This document shows positions 15,501 through 27,465 of a stretch of DNA of 64,000 bases, in pieces. The position numbers were made by a program, and so were the translations under genes. The stretch's first letter is position 1, and each line of letters begins with the position of its first letter. Below the pieces are notes generated by a model. It had not been told where the DNA came from. It did not search any database and was given only the letters and a program-made list of their open reading frames with translations. Source of the stretch: Dillenia suffruticosa (Eukaryota > Streptophyta > Magnoliopsida > Dilleniales > Dilleniaceae); the NCBI GenBank assembly GCA_033439265.1, contig JAVTVX010000010.1:26525056-26589055 (forward strand). Reading direction: 5' to 3'.

Positions 15501-18500
15501 TATTCCATAAAGAAGACATCAAGACAAAACCAATGTGTCCCCCACATTACCGAGGGCAAGTTTGTCAAAACCAAAGGATGTTTCACAAAATGCAATGGGG
15601 CTAAAACCAAAGTTGAACCTGTTAAACAGATTTAAAGCAATCCAATCAAATTGGTCGAAAGTTTTTAACTCTGCCATGCCATTCACAAATGTAAAATGAT
15701 GGCTTCATTTGATTTTTTTTTTTCCTTCTAATATCGTTTTCTATTGCAACATTAATGACTTCAATACAGCCAACACTTTATCACCAACACCTTCTAGGCA
15801 ATAGACATTTAACCGACAAAAATGCATCCACAAATATGCAACATACCTTTCCAATATAGCATTTAGGGAGTATGATCCGTATAAACTGAGATCAGAAATG
15901 TATGTTATATTCAAGGCCAAAGCCAGAAATAAGACAACTGAATAATTTGAAAAATGCATCAAGTAATTGCAATGGTTTTCTACAAAAAGGAGAATAGTAC
16001 CATATAAGCATTTTCTTAACACTTACTAAGAGCAAAACAAACAATTGGATCATGGCAGCAAATAAATGGCAAGGACAAGCTAACATGTGGAAACAATGAG
16101 AAAATCACCTCAACAGTATGTGCAGTACAATTCCGCTCCATCAAGTTACATTTATGAACATCACTTGGATGCCTGGATTCCTGATTTTCAAGATTACTTT
16201 CATTAGCTGGATTGCGATCAAGACTCTTTTCAGCAGAAGTATTACCTGTACTTTCATTTCTTCTATTAGGGTTTTCAACTGAAGACCCAGAACTTATATC
16301 TCCTGTGGTCTTCTCTGAGGCTAACCTTTCAGCCATGTGCAGTGCATCTGGGAGAGGGTCCTTCACAGCTGCTTGTAGCTCCATGGAACTGGTTTTAAGT
16401 GCTTCTTGTGCTTTATTAACCGCAGATGTAGGTAAGGTATCAAATTGATTGGGTTCTTCCTCTGAGTCCAAGTTCTTGGACCCACAAATCTCAACTCTTC
16501 TTTTGCATCTACGACTAGCACGGCCAGCTACATGCTTGCGCTTCATTCTTTTTCCTTTTTGTGTTTCTGAAATGCAGGTAGTACAGAAAGACGACTTTAA
16601 ACTCTCTTTAAGATTACAAAATTCTGGATGGAATATATATGTCAGATATTAGCAACAGGCCAGTGAATCAGAATATCAACAATGTCACTGGTAGCTGCAG
16701 AGATGAGGGAATCAAGTGGAGAAGCAGTTCGATGGCATAGGATGAACTCCAAAATAATAGTATGAAAGAAATACAGATCACCTCTAAGTGAAAGTAAAAC
16801 AAAAGGAAATAAATTAATATTGTTCCATATTCATCAAAAAAAATAAAAATAAATTAACACAGTTTCATATTTTTAAGTAAAAAAATTTGGTAAATTTTCC
16901 CTTTATCCCATGTGGTTCACCTATAATAATTTTGCAATCTGACATTTTAAATTGGTCACTTGAAATCACTTTGCACTCTGACATTCAAGACAGGTCATAG
17001 TATCCCTTTGACGCCACTCCCGAAAGCACAACTAGCCCCTCTGTTATTTTGCAGTGTTAATAGCATGGAATTTAGATGCTAACCAAAAACCAGAAAATCA
17101 GCACCAAATCGAATATTTCACTCAGTTAAAACCCTAACGCGTGATCTTCAAATCCAAAATTGCCGGTCTCAACCATCCCACCTCCACCTCTCCTGTCTCC
17201 AATGAGCAAATACTCAAGGCTTTGTTTGAGAATTTGGCAAGAGACATTGCTTGCGACCTTGCAAATTTTCAACAAACTACAGACCAACTACAATCTCCCA
17301 GAATAGCGGCTTTCCTACAAAGTGTGCATAGGCTGAATTATTGAAAATATGAAGATATTTTGAAAGTTAGATGCGTGATTTTGAGTTTAGGATGAAAACT
17401 AGGAGCTATTTCTGCTTATGGGAGTATACCCCCTCCTCCCCCCCCCAAAAAAAAAGGTAGCATACGATGGGCCTATGGCACATTTTGAACGCAAGTGATA
17501 AAGCGATTTCACTTTGAGCCATACGGGAGTAAGGCGTATCTTTCTCAAGATAACTATAATGCAACAGGAAAGAGAAGCCACAATATGTGAATTGAAGGGG
17601 CCCAAAGAACAAGGGAAGGAAACAAGAATATGATTAGCCCGCATGCAATCATTTTGTAAATCTACAAACCAGCTTTACATATATCATGTAGCTGATCTCA
17701 ATTAGTTTGGAATATATTAGACATAGGTCATATATTGAGTTGCTAATAGTAGATATGCAATAGCTTTGACACTACTCAAGATATTAAAATGAGGGACCTA
17801 GCTAAGTCAGTGAGTCAAGTCCCAGGAGAAAACCTTGACTTTCTACAGCCCCGCCCAGTTGAACAATGGCTGAATATGCAACTCTATTATTGTCATCACC
17901 ACCCAAATCATGGCCTTCTTCATCCATAACTGCTGCATCATCATTGTCAATAGGACGCAAAGTTGTTGCATCCTCGTGAGGAACAGTTGCGTTCCCATTA
18001 CTCCTAGGAGGCAAATTCATCTCCTCATCATTGCAAACACCCCCATGTTCCTCATCATTGCAAACACCCCCATGTTCCTTCTTATTATCCAAATTCGGAC
18101 GCACATTTCCCTTCATCTCACTCTCTCTCTTCTTCTTAATGAATGTCTCGGCCGCCAATTCAAGAAACGAGGGCCCCAAGCACTTCCAAGCCTCCTCCAC
18201 ATACTCCCTAACCAATCTCACGGCATCAACCTCAGCACCTTTTCTCAAAACTTCCCCACGCTCAGCCTCATTCCAGAGCCCCTTCTCAAACTCATCCCTC
18301 CATTTCCTAGTCTCATCCGTAATCAACCCTACACTCCCCAATTTCTCCAGTACCAAAACCCTACCCTTCCAAATTCTCTTAACCGCATTGAACAACTGCA
18401 GCTCCACATTCGCGCTCCCAATCACCAACTTAACCGTGCAATCCACCACCGCAGCGCAATACGCTCCTCTCATCTTCTCCGACGTTGGAGTTCCCCCTCG

Positions 18501-18722
18501 GTGATCCAATTCCTCTATGAATTCTAACAGTTCTAGAACTTTCTCTGAAACCCCACCCTTTCCGAGCTCGGATTGAATTCCTCGGAGAAGAATCATTCGC
18601 TTCAAGCGTACATCGTTGTCGGAGACCGGAAAGATCGTGAGGAGGCGATTCAAGATGGAGTCCTCTACTTGATGTTGTCGTAGAAGGTATTCGAGAATCC
18701 AACAAGATATATCTTCGTCCAT
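12558..18722 (-). CDS. TRFL: Telomere-repeat-binding-factor-like protein with C-terminal telobox Myb
   Basis: Six exons join in phase: 18722-17834, 16566-16109, 14567-14380, 14067-14001, 13926-13878 and 12646-12558, giving about 579 residues. The N-terminal 230 residues, starting MDEDISCWILEYLLRQ, are helical and resemble the N-terminus of plant TRF-like proteins. An acidic low-complexity linker follows. A basic KRKHVAGRASRRCKRR stretch (near residue 305) could be a nuclear signal. The Myb domain (about residues 496-550) has three tryptophans near 498, 518 and 541 and the telobox signature DLKDKWRNL, which in this family contacts TTTAGGG DNA. Only about 30 residues follow the Myb, suggesting the TRFL subgroup without a long Myb extension (inference). 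Exon 1 contains a perfect in-frame 27-bp duplication. The last two exons are short and rest on phase and splice motifs alone. Likely role: nuclear double-stranded telomeric or telo-box DNA binding. Confidence 0.85.
18024..18077 (-). repeat. Perfect 27-bp tandem duplication inside exon 1 of the TRF-like gene
   Basis: Units 18024-18050 and 18051-18077 are identical and in frame, so the protein has EHGGVCNDE twice in its acidic linker. The absence of any difference suggests a recent event or ongoing length change. Confidence 0.95.
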
Positions 18723-18724
18723 GG

Positions 18725-18847
18725 AAACCCTAATTTTGGAGGAAAACGAAGAAATCGAATTTTTAGGGTTTTAATAAAAAGAGGGATATTTCGAACTGAA
18801 TTCGAATTTCGGTTTTGACCGTCTAACCTCCCGAATTTTTAGGGTTT
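18725..18847 (-). promoter_or_regulatory. Three telo-box motifs in the leader/promoter of the TRF-like gene
   Basis: The plant telo-box AAACCCTAA or its complement occurs at 18725-18733, 18763-18771 and 18839-18847, all within 125 bp upstream of the ATG at 18722. A fourth copy lies in intron 1 at about 17128-17136. Telo-boxes are known promoter elements and contain the TTTAGGG-type core that telobox Myb proteins bind, so self-regulation is possible but is an inference. Confidence 0.7.
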
Positions 18848-19475
18848 TGACCGGAAAAATGGTTCCTATCAAAATCAGTACTCAATAACTAATAGTTTCC
18901 CTTTTTCCATATACTTTTTTTTTCAATTCTTTTTTATTTTTTACTTTCTTTTTTTTTTTTTTTTTCTTCTTGGTCCAGGCTACAAGCCTACAGCATTACA
19001 AGTGGGGAAGTTTACTTTTTATTCCTCTTTTCATGTTTTGGGAGACTATGTCACTTAAAAGTCCATCCATTTTTTTTTAATATCTAAAATGGTTAATTTT
19101 GCTATATTTTAAAAAATTTTAATTATTTATATTATGATAGACTCGACTTGTTATATTTTGTCGCACCAATTCTCAATCTAGCAGTGGTAGAACATCGACG
19201 AATCATGCAAAGCACCCCAAATGATCAACTTGTTGTACCATGTACACAATAGCCTGTGTTGTTAGTGAACATGGAGTATGTCATGCCGGTACACAACCAA
19301 AGGTCTTCACCTTCCCTTTCCTCGGACACATTTCCAATGTCAAAGAAATAAATAAATAAATAAATAAATCCTTGCAGGATATTTTCATCTGCTATTGCAA
19401 TATACCACTTGCTGCCAAATATTACAACAGAGGTCCATATGATTTCCTGGTGACACAGAGCCGACATTCTTATTT

Positions 19476-19482
<7 letters not shown>

Positions 19483-19512
<30 letters not shown>
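19483..19512. repeat. (CT)n microsatellite
   Basis: About fifteen CT units in the interval between the TRF-like promoter and the 3' end of the HP30-type gene. The rest of 18850-19768 is A/T-rich and shows no gene. Confidence 0.9.
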
Positions 19513-19514
<2 letters not shown>

Positions 19515-19768
19515 GAATTTTTCCTGTATCCTTGGGACGGAAGAAGAAAAAAAAAAAAATCAAGTACCAAGTCGAGCACCAAGTTATGAAAAAATGCTAT
19601 AACATGTTGCATTAGAAGTTTTGGGAGTATACCAAGATGCGACTTGATTTTCTCACAATACAAAGCTAGAAAGATTACAACATTGTGACATTTTGAAGAT
19701 GGGAAAACTATTCTCTCTGCATGTTCTTGTTAAAGCAAGGCACTCCTGCGATTCGGCAAGATTTAAAT

Positions 19769-22700
19769 TCAACCCCGCTTTCTCAGCTCGGGATCCCTGC
19801 AGAACAATTTTGGCATTAATGCGACACATCTGACACTTTTCACTTTATAACCGACACGATATCGTAGATGATGGACCGTACCTTTGGATGTGATCAAGGA
19901 TCAGGAGTCTTGGTCCTGGAGGAATCTTAACATCTCTGAGAGCACTGGAAACAAAAGTCACAAATGAAATGCAATCAAATTATGAACAGATGTACACAAG
20001 TGATGTACAAAAACAACCAACGGAAATGGAATGGGACAAGTCAATAACTCGCCTATCAGTAAGCAAAGGCAGAGTGCAGTCCGTTAATAAGCCTTTCTTG
20101 AAATTCTTCTCGTAGTTTTGTAGGCCAAGATTTGTCAACAAGTTTCTTGTTTTCACATATAACACATCTTCAGTTGGAGGTTGAGAAAACTTCTGACCCA
20201 GCTGTAAACACGAAAGAAAACAATCAAACACAATATGTGCAACAGAAGTAATTGAAGAGTCATCCTAAGGCAATACGAGAAATGAGGAACATTTGCAAGT
20301 GATCTCCTTTCAAGGTTCACTTGAAGCATGTATCAAAATAAACTTTAATGTACCAATAGTACATTGAAATCAAAGATCATCCAATGTGAACGCAGTTCAA
20401 CTTTGCTAAAATTTGTGAAGAACGGGTCAGCCAGGCAATGAGAGATGAACGTGTATGTTAAGAATTTAATAAAGGAAAAGCAAACAAAAAATGGCATTCC
20501 TACAATGGCAATTAAATAGCTTTCTAATACTGGTTTCTAAGGTCATGTGGTGGGACAGTTCAATACGTAAATGCCAATGTGTTTTGTTGATATAATACAG
20601 TAGAAACAGCATTTTCTTGTTTGAGTACATCAAAAGTGACTTAATTTGGTCATCTATCAAATAAAAAAGGCCAAGTCACTTTAGTTTTAGCAACTGGAAG
20701 GGATTTACATGTATGCAGCCTCATCCTCGCAGGTAGAGAGGCTATTTTAGACCTCCAAGTCATATGGAGAAGGGGCCTGTTTGATAATGAAAACTCTAAA
20801 TCTGCAACCGATATACATATATTAAACCAAGAAAGTGGTCAAAACATGTACGGGATTAGACTTTACAGGATTAACAGACCAGGGAAAAGGAAGAGAAAAT
20901 CACTGGAATTCTAAATACAAAAACTATATTCTCTATCACAAGTTACACAGTCACGGGAAAAGGAAGAGAAAATCACTGGAATCCTAAGTTCAAAAACGAT
21001 AGTCTCTATCACAAGTTACAGTCACAAACTGTAAAAAAGGGAGAGTAAGGATGAAGGTGACAATAAGGAGGTCAAGGAGGAAAGAATGGGCAGATGTAGA
21101 CAAAAGGCTGATAGTATATGGTGCATGGGGTGCTACAAGTTCTCAAATAAAATCTTGTTATACCACTTTCAAACCCAAATCAACCCACCACTGCAATCTG
21201 TTTCTACAGGCCAAGCAAACCTATTCTTTGTCTGCTTCTCTGCAGGTTACAGGTTACAAACATCCAAACTACTCTTGGATGCAACTAGTTATTACCTAAA
21301 GCAGTAAAACCGCTGCTCATCTGGTTATTCAAATATTATGCTATTATGAACATGATCAGGAAAAAGGAAAAACTTTCTGACACCATTGTCCAGATGAAGG
21401 ATTACAAAAGATTCTATTACATGCCTCGAATAAAGTTAAGATACAATTACAGTCCCTTGAAGTGTGTATGAAATAATGGGGTAAAGAGCTTGTTGACATG
21501 ATAAGGTTGCTAAGAGTTTCTATGAAACCTAACAATGGCATAAGTACAGGAATAGAGGGGGAAAAGTTTTGGAAAGAGAGCAAGTATGAAATAGACTTCA
21601 TCTTACACCATGCAGGACTCTGGGTTTTCCAGATGGTGAGACACCGAATAGACTTCTGAAGCAAAGGCCAGACAAGAAAAACAGAACAAGGAAGTAACCT
21701 ACAAGAGTTAATTAAAATGAGGCAGACATGTAGAGCAACGATACAGAAAATTTAGAAAAAGGAGGTAGCCCACCCCTGACAGCCTATCACTGACACAAAA
21801 GAATTTGAAGCTCTATTGGTTCAAGTATCTCCTTCTCGTTTAACAACAATATTCATTGCCCCTGATTTTATTGATGGGGGGTTGCATAGGACCCGAGAAA
21901 ATTAGAGCTGATATGTTGAAAATGGGACACTTCAAAACCCAATTTCCATAACCTGAGATGTATTTGGCATCAACACAATTAGGACCACACACACCATCAA
22001 TGCACCATCAATTGTCAAGCAAAGTGAAAGTGAGGAACAAACACGAAGAATAACATTACCAATGAAATGAATGAGAACAAGATAAAAAAAAAAAATAACA
22101 GATTTGTCTGGTGACGACTAATAGCTGAAACTAACACCCAAGAGCAATAGAGCGTAATGTATTTTTCTGGTGACCACTAAAAGCTGAAATTAACACCCAA
22201 GAGCAATAGAGTGTAAGGGATAGGGGTGAATTATGTAGGCACAAAAATGTTTCTGGCTTACAAAATGTGACAATGATTTAGCATTCTTTTACAGACTAAG
22301 AATGGAAAGCAAAAAAGAAGAGAACTGACACAGGGAGAGCGGCAGGCCTCGGAGATGGGTACAATGGACTGTAAATGAGAGGGAGGAAGAACTAACTAGA
22401 ATTGAATAAGATCATAAACTTGTTATCCTCCACATGATGACAAGACATAGTGATCAGAATGCTATGCGTGTACTAGATAGGAAGGCACATGAAATTTTTG
22501 AGAAATAATAAAACAGTGAAGACGAGAACATTTAGCCAATTTAATTTCCTGCCAAGTGGATAAACAAAAGAAGCTATTAACCAAGGTGCTTCATGAAAAA
22601 GCTAAGGGAAAAAAGAAGAAGCATCTGGTACCACACTGTGCCCCTTATTTGGAAAAGAAAATATCATCAGGTCTTGACAAAAGTAAAAAGGCTGATCAGG

Positions 22701-25700
22701 ACTTTCCAATGATCATAAGCTTCTAACCCATATCAGCTTGATTAAAAACATTTGAGTAGTGATAAAAGAGAATTTGAATAAAAATTAAGTGAGCGCAAAA
22801 ATTTTCCATTTGACACCAGAAACACAATAAGATTTGTCACATTTAAGAATTTATCATAGTATGGTGCACAATCTTACTTTGAATAGTCTTGTGTTATGGG
22901 TAATTAGGTGGCCAATGAGCTGCAGACATGGAAGAACATCAAATGAAGTGTAAATGAGAGTCATTCTTATGAATGCTCTAGCTTGTGGTGGGGGACCCAC
23001 ACTTTAGGTTTTGCATGGTTCACTTTATATGCCATCCAAATCCTTTAGTTATTTTGATCATTGAGAGTTCCTCAAAGTCAGTTGGTGCCTTAAAAGATAA
23101 TTTCTAAGTGAACCACTTCTATGTGAATAATGAAGGCTTATGAAACACAAGCCAAGTTATAAACTATAAAAAGAGAAAATAGATCAGTAGAATACATGTC
23201 ATTACAGAAAAGACAAATTCATTTCTTTTGGTGCTCACCGTAAAGAGACCACCTTGAACGAGCGCAAAGAAAAGTCCGGATGATACCACATTTGTCACCT
23301 GATTTGGGCCACCCATTCCACTGACCAATGCAAACATGGCTCCAGAACCAAATGCTGCTGTCATGCTGAGAAAACCAATAGCAGTCTCAGCAAGTACATC
23401 ATATAAACTTAAAACCAAATCATTCAACGTGCAATCACTTAACTAATTATGAAAAATTTAACTAAAAAAAAAATGAAACGCTCATTACAACTATAGGCGT
23501 GGGTTAAATTATGACTTTCTAGTTGTTGCTTATCAGCAATCATGATACACCAACTACCAAAACCAACGAAGAGTGCAACTCTCTGGAAGAAACAAGAAAT
23601 CTGACACAAAAAGATACATATGAACTACTCATCAAATTGTTAACAAGTAAATAAAACTCCATCTCAATCCCTCAAACTTATGAAAAGCAAGGAAAGAGTG
23701 AAAGGTTCAATCAACCAAGCCCATATGTGACAAGCCTGCCCCTGACTCAGATGATGTTGGTTGGCTTGTTTAGTAAAGCTCCAAGTTCAGGATGAGGAAG
23801 CATCAAGTGTGTTGCGGACCAAAAAGACCCCAACAATCTATACCAAGTCACCATATTGTTTCTATATGTTTAGTGACATGCACATCGTTAGATGTGAGGC
23901 TATTCTTCTCTTGCTATGAAATGAATGGGGGTCAGGGTTTTCAAGAGTGACGTCTGCCGCCTCCTGCTGTTAGCAAATCACTATCCAACACCACTTTCAT
24001 GGAATTTTTCCCCCAGCTCCTCTCATTCTCTCCTTTGTCCTACTTTTCATTCTTTTTTTGCCCTTCCTTACCAATATCCCTCCTACAACCATTTCTACGA
24101 TTTAATCCTTGCAATCCACCTTCTGACATAATTGTTTTTATTGTATCATCCAAGTTTGAAAGATGAGCCACCATCTCATGCAAAAATTTGGCATCAATAA
24201 GTACAACATAATTAACTCTAGCAACTAATCCTAGAGGATTATTAACTCCACTAGCACATTTTACTGGTTTCACAGGACAATATTGCAATAAGATCGTCAG
24301 CTAAAACATTCCCAAGGATCAAATTTAATCCAAGAGCCAATGGATCAAATTTAATCCTAGAGCCCGTGGAACGTCTTTCAAACCTTTGGAATTATTAACC
24401 TTTTAATCCTTTTCTTGTCCTTCCTCACCAAATATCCCTCACATCACCATTTTGGCAATTAATCCTTGAATTCCACCTTCTGACGTAATTTTTTTATTGT
24501 ATCATCCAAGTTTAGAAGATGAACCACCGTCACTCAAGCAAAAAATTTGAATCGAATTATTAAATGTAGCAGCAAATCCTAGAACCCAAGGATCATCTTT
24601 CAAACCTTTTGCATTATTAACTCCACAAGCACCTTTCACTGGCATTACGGGACAAAATTGAAATAAGATTGTCAGCAGAAACACTCCCAAGGATTAAATT
24701 TGATGGAATAACATGAAGCGCTGAGCACAAAAGGCAAGTTCATTTGTCAACCATTACAACAGAGTTTAAGTATATTTGTCCCTTTCCGCCATTTTCACTG
24801 TTAGTCCACAATCGTATACATCCAGCTGAAATATTGTACATAGTTATCAATGTTTACTTGTTCAGGGACCATAGATGGTGATTTTGAGACTAGCACCATT
24901 TACAAAAGAAACTGTAGAAGGTTACCTAGATTGTACATCCTCCTTCCCTCTTAGTCTTTTCATCACACAAGCAATGCCAGCATTTACACCTGTCATGACA
25001 GCAAAGTTTCGAGCTTGCACTAATGGGCCACCAGAAAGAGCCTGCAGCCAAAGAAGACCAATCATTATGCATATAAAAAAGGAGAGAGTCTTCCAACCCC
25101 CCAAACCATGATTAAGTTACAGTACACCTTTAGCACAACCCTGTTATCACCACCATAGTGAATCAAAGAATGAATAGAATTTTCACTAGCAAAACAAAAT
25201 AAAGAGGGGGGTTTCTGCTCCCCCCCCCCGCAATGTGAATAATCTTATCCATTGTCAACATATATAGATTAAAAAGCTTAAAACTAGATAAAGTATTTTG
25301 GACAATTTCAACCGAAACTCAAAAACCTAAAGCTCCCTCCTTTTTCATGTATAAGATTATCAACTCTTACAAATCAAACCAACGAAACCCCATATACATT
25401 CGTAATTCTTGTGAAGAATCTTATCATTTTCAAAGTCACCGTGAATGTCAAACCCAGTACAAAATCTTAAGAACCAAAATAAGCTTAGTAACCTCGAACA
25501 ATTCAAGCCAATACCCAAACCCTTTTTCTCCATAGAAAAACACAAAATTCAACAGAAAACCAAAACCCCCACAAGCTCAAACCAACAATCATCGACAAAA
25601 CAAACCAACCTGAGCTTGTTTGAAAGAAGCCATTGCTTGAGGATTGAGATTAGCCTGGGGCGGAGGAAACGATGAGGAAACATCGTTAGTAAGAGTACCC

Positions 25701-25906
25701 ATGAAGCCACCGATTGCAGCACCCTGAGCGGCGGAGGTGGCGGTGACGACGGCGGCTTCGACAGGAAGAGACTGTTTGGCTAACCAGGATCGAAACCCAT
25801 TTTCCAACTCCTTGAATTTAAGCTGTATTTGGGTGATTGGGTTCTGGGGTGGGAGTAAACCCTTTGATGCTTCAACCACCATCACTCCTTGCTTTCCCTC
25901 TTGCAT
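19769..25906 (-). CDS. HP30: Tim17/22/23-SAM protein, HP30-type chloroplast import subunit
   Basis: Six exons join in phase: 25906-25610, 25041-24926, 23365-23239, 20201-20053, 19944-19882 and 19796-19769, giving 259 residues, the family's usual size. The N-terminus MQEGKQGVMVVEASKGLLPP is followed by a Tim17/22/23 domain (about 50-178) with small-residue membrane segments such as AAQGAAIGGFMGTL, MTAAFGSGAMF and GLFFALVQGGLF. A SAM domain (about 187-250, TRNLLTNLGLQNYEKNF ... PPGPRLLILDHI) and a basic tail ending ELRKRG complete it. This order is known for the Arabidopsis HP30 proteins of the chloroplast inner envelope, which take part in import of proteins lacking cleavable transit peptides; a mitochondrial relative is the alternative. 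Intron 4 has a GC donor (AG|GCGAGT at 20053/20052), the only choice that keeps frame. Intron 2 carries a diverged direct duplication. The upstream flank is a tandem array beginning 79 bp from the ATG. Confidence 0.92.
20881..21035. repeat. Tandem duplication of about 77 bp in an HP30 intron
   Basis: Two adjacent, slightly diverged copies share gggaaaaggaagagaaaatc and ctctatcacaagttacagtc-type words. It lies in intron 3 and has no coding sense. Confidence 0.85.
22105..22220. repeat. Tandem duplication of about 62 bp in an HP30 intron
   Basis: Two copies carry ctggtgac(g/c)actaa, agctgaaa(c/t)taacaccc and aagagcaatagag, with a few substitutions. Same intron as the 77-bp duplication. Confidence 0.85.
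24055..24710. repeat. Diverged direct duplication of about 300 bp, offset about 360 bp, in HP30 intron 2
   Basis: Copy A (about 24055-24335) and copy B (about 24410-24710) align throughout. Shared words include ccaccttctgac, ttgtatcatccaagttt, attattaactccac and cccaaggat. An extra short repeat, atcaaatttaatcc, sits between them. On the minus strand both copies read as related partial frames (for example PVKPVKCASGVNN and PVMPVKGACGVNN). A decayed coding repeat is therefore conceivable, but I do not recognise the protein. Confidence 0.8.
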
Positions 25907-25984
25907 ATATCTCTCTCTTCCGCCGCTGCTGGTGCTGGTTAGGGGTTTAAGGGAGGTGACGAGAGAGAGAGAGAGAGAGAGACG

Positions 25985-27465
25985 GAGAGAGAGAATTTAG
26001 ATAGACAACAAGGGTGCTTTCGCCTCTTGGGTCTCTTTAAACTTTTGGGTGGGGTTGTGGGCTATTTTCATGTGCCCGTAGGACTTTTCGTGTCAAACAA
26101 ATTTGAGAAAAAATATTTTTCTTATTTTTCATTTGACCATTTAAAATCTTTTAATTGAAAATTTTTTTAACAAAAAATTAAGAAAATATTTGGTTCAAAT
26201 TTGGAAATCAGAATCAGAATCATAGTTTTGATATAAATTTTATAAAAATTTTTATATCATTTATTTTAAGTTCATTCTCAAAACTTTATTTCTGTTTTAC
26301 TAATTAAGATAATTCATATAAATTTTAATTTGATTTTTTATTTTATTAATATTTATTTTAATAATTCGAGAATGGGAGAGAGAGAATTTAGATAGACAGC
26401 AAGGGTGCTTTCGCCTTTTGGTTTAACCTGTTTAGACTTTTGGGTGGGGGTTGTGGGCTATTTTCATGTGCTTGCACATGTCAAATAAATTTTTTAAAAA
26501 AATATTTTTCTTGTTTCTCATTTGGCAAATTTAAAATCTTTCAATTGAAAAAATTTTTTAACAAAAAATTAAGGAAATGTTGGGTTCGAATTTAGAAATC
26601 AAAATCATAATCAGAATAAAAAATTTTGATATGAATTTTACAACATTTTTTATTTGAATTTTTTAAACCCTTTATTTTAAATTCATTCCCAAAACTCTAA
26701 TCATATTTCACTAATCAAGAAAATTTATATGAATTTTAATTTGATTTTTTATTTTATTCATATTTATTTTAATGATTCGAGAAACGGGGAGAGAGAATTT
26801 GCCTAGATAGCAAGGGTGTTTTTGCCTTTTGGTTTAACTTGTATAAACTTTTGGATGGGGGCTTTGGGCTATTTTCATGTACTTTTAGGACTTTTCACAT
26901 TAAATAAATTTAAGAAAAAATATATTTTCTTGTTTTTCATTTGGTCATTTAGAACTTAACTTTTTAACGAAAAATTAAGGAAATATTGGGTTCGAATTTG
27001 GAAATTAAAATCAAATTAAAAAATTTTGATATAAATTTTACAAAACTTTTTATTTGGATTTTTTATACCAATTATTTTAATTTCATTCCCAAAATTCTAT
27101 TCCTGTTTCACTAATCAAAACAATTCACATGAATTTTAATTCAATTTTTTATTTTATTAATATTTATTTTAATAATTTGAGAAAGAGAGAGAGAGAATTT
27201 AGATAGATAGCAAGGGTGCTTTCGCATTTTAATTTAATTTGTTTAACACAAAATTAAGGAAATGTTAAGTTCAAATTTGGAAATCAAAATCAGAATCAAA
27301 GATTTTGAAATGAATTTTACAAAACATTTTATTTGGATTTTTCATACATTTTATTTTAAGTTTATTTCCAAAACTCTATTCTTGTTTAACTAATCAAGAT
27401 AATTTACTTAAATTTTAATTCGATTCTTGATTTTATTAATATTTTTATTTTAATAATTTGAGAAA
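25985..27465. repeat. Four-unit tandem array of a roughly 400-bp sequence in the HP30/BIN4 intergenic region
   Basis: Units begin near 25985, 26376, 26787 and 27187; the shared GAATTTAG/GAATTTG block recurs at 25993, 26384, 26795 and 27195, giving periods of 391, 411 and 400 bp. Each unit runs gagagagaattta, caagggtgctttcgcc, ttgggtgggg, catttggcca-like, aaaaattaag, and ends ttattttaataattcgag. Unit 4 lacks an internal segment. Unit 1 abuts the HP30 5' leader, so the gene's immediate upstream flank has been multiplied. Units differ by many substitutions and small indels, so the expansion is not recent. Confidence 0.92.

Noticed and set aside
18024-18077. CRISPR-like or satellite reading of short repeats
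   Set aside because: Repeats across the window are simple tandem duplications without spacers, in an intron-bearing plant genome.
17910-18527. Plus-strand frames of 157 and 205 codons
   Set aside because: They are the antisense shadow of TRFL exon 1, which has a coherent protein, splice sites and phase on the minus strand.
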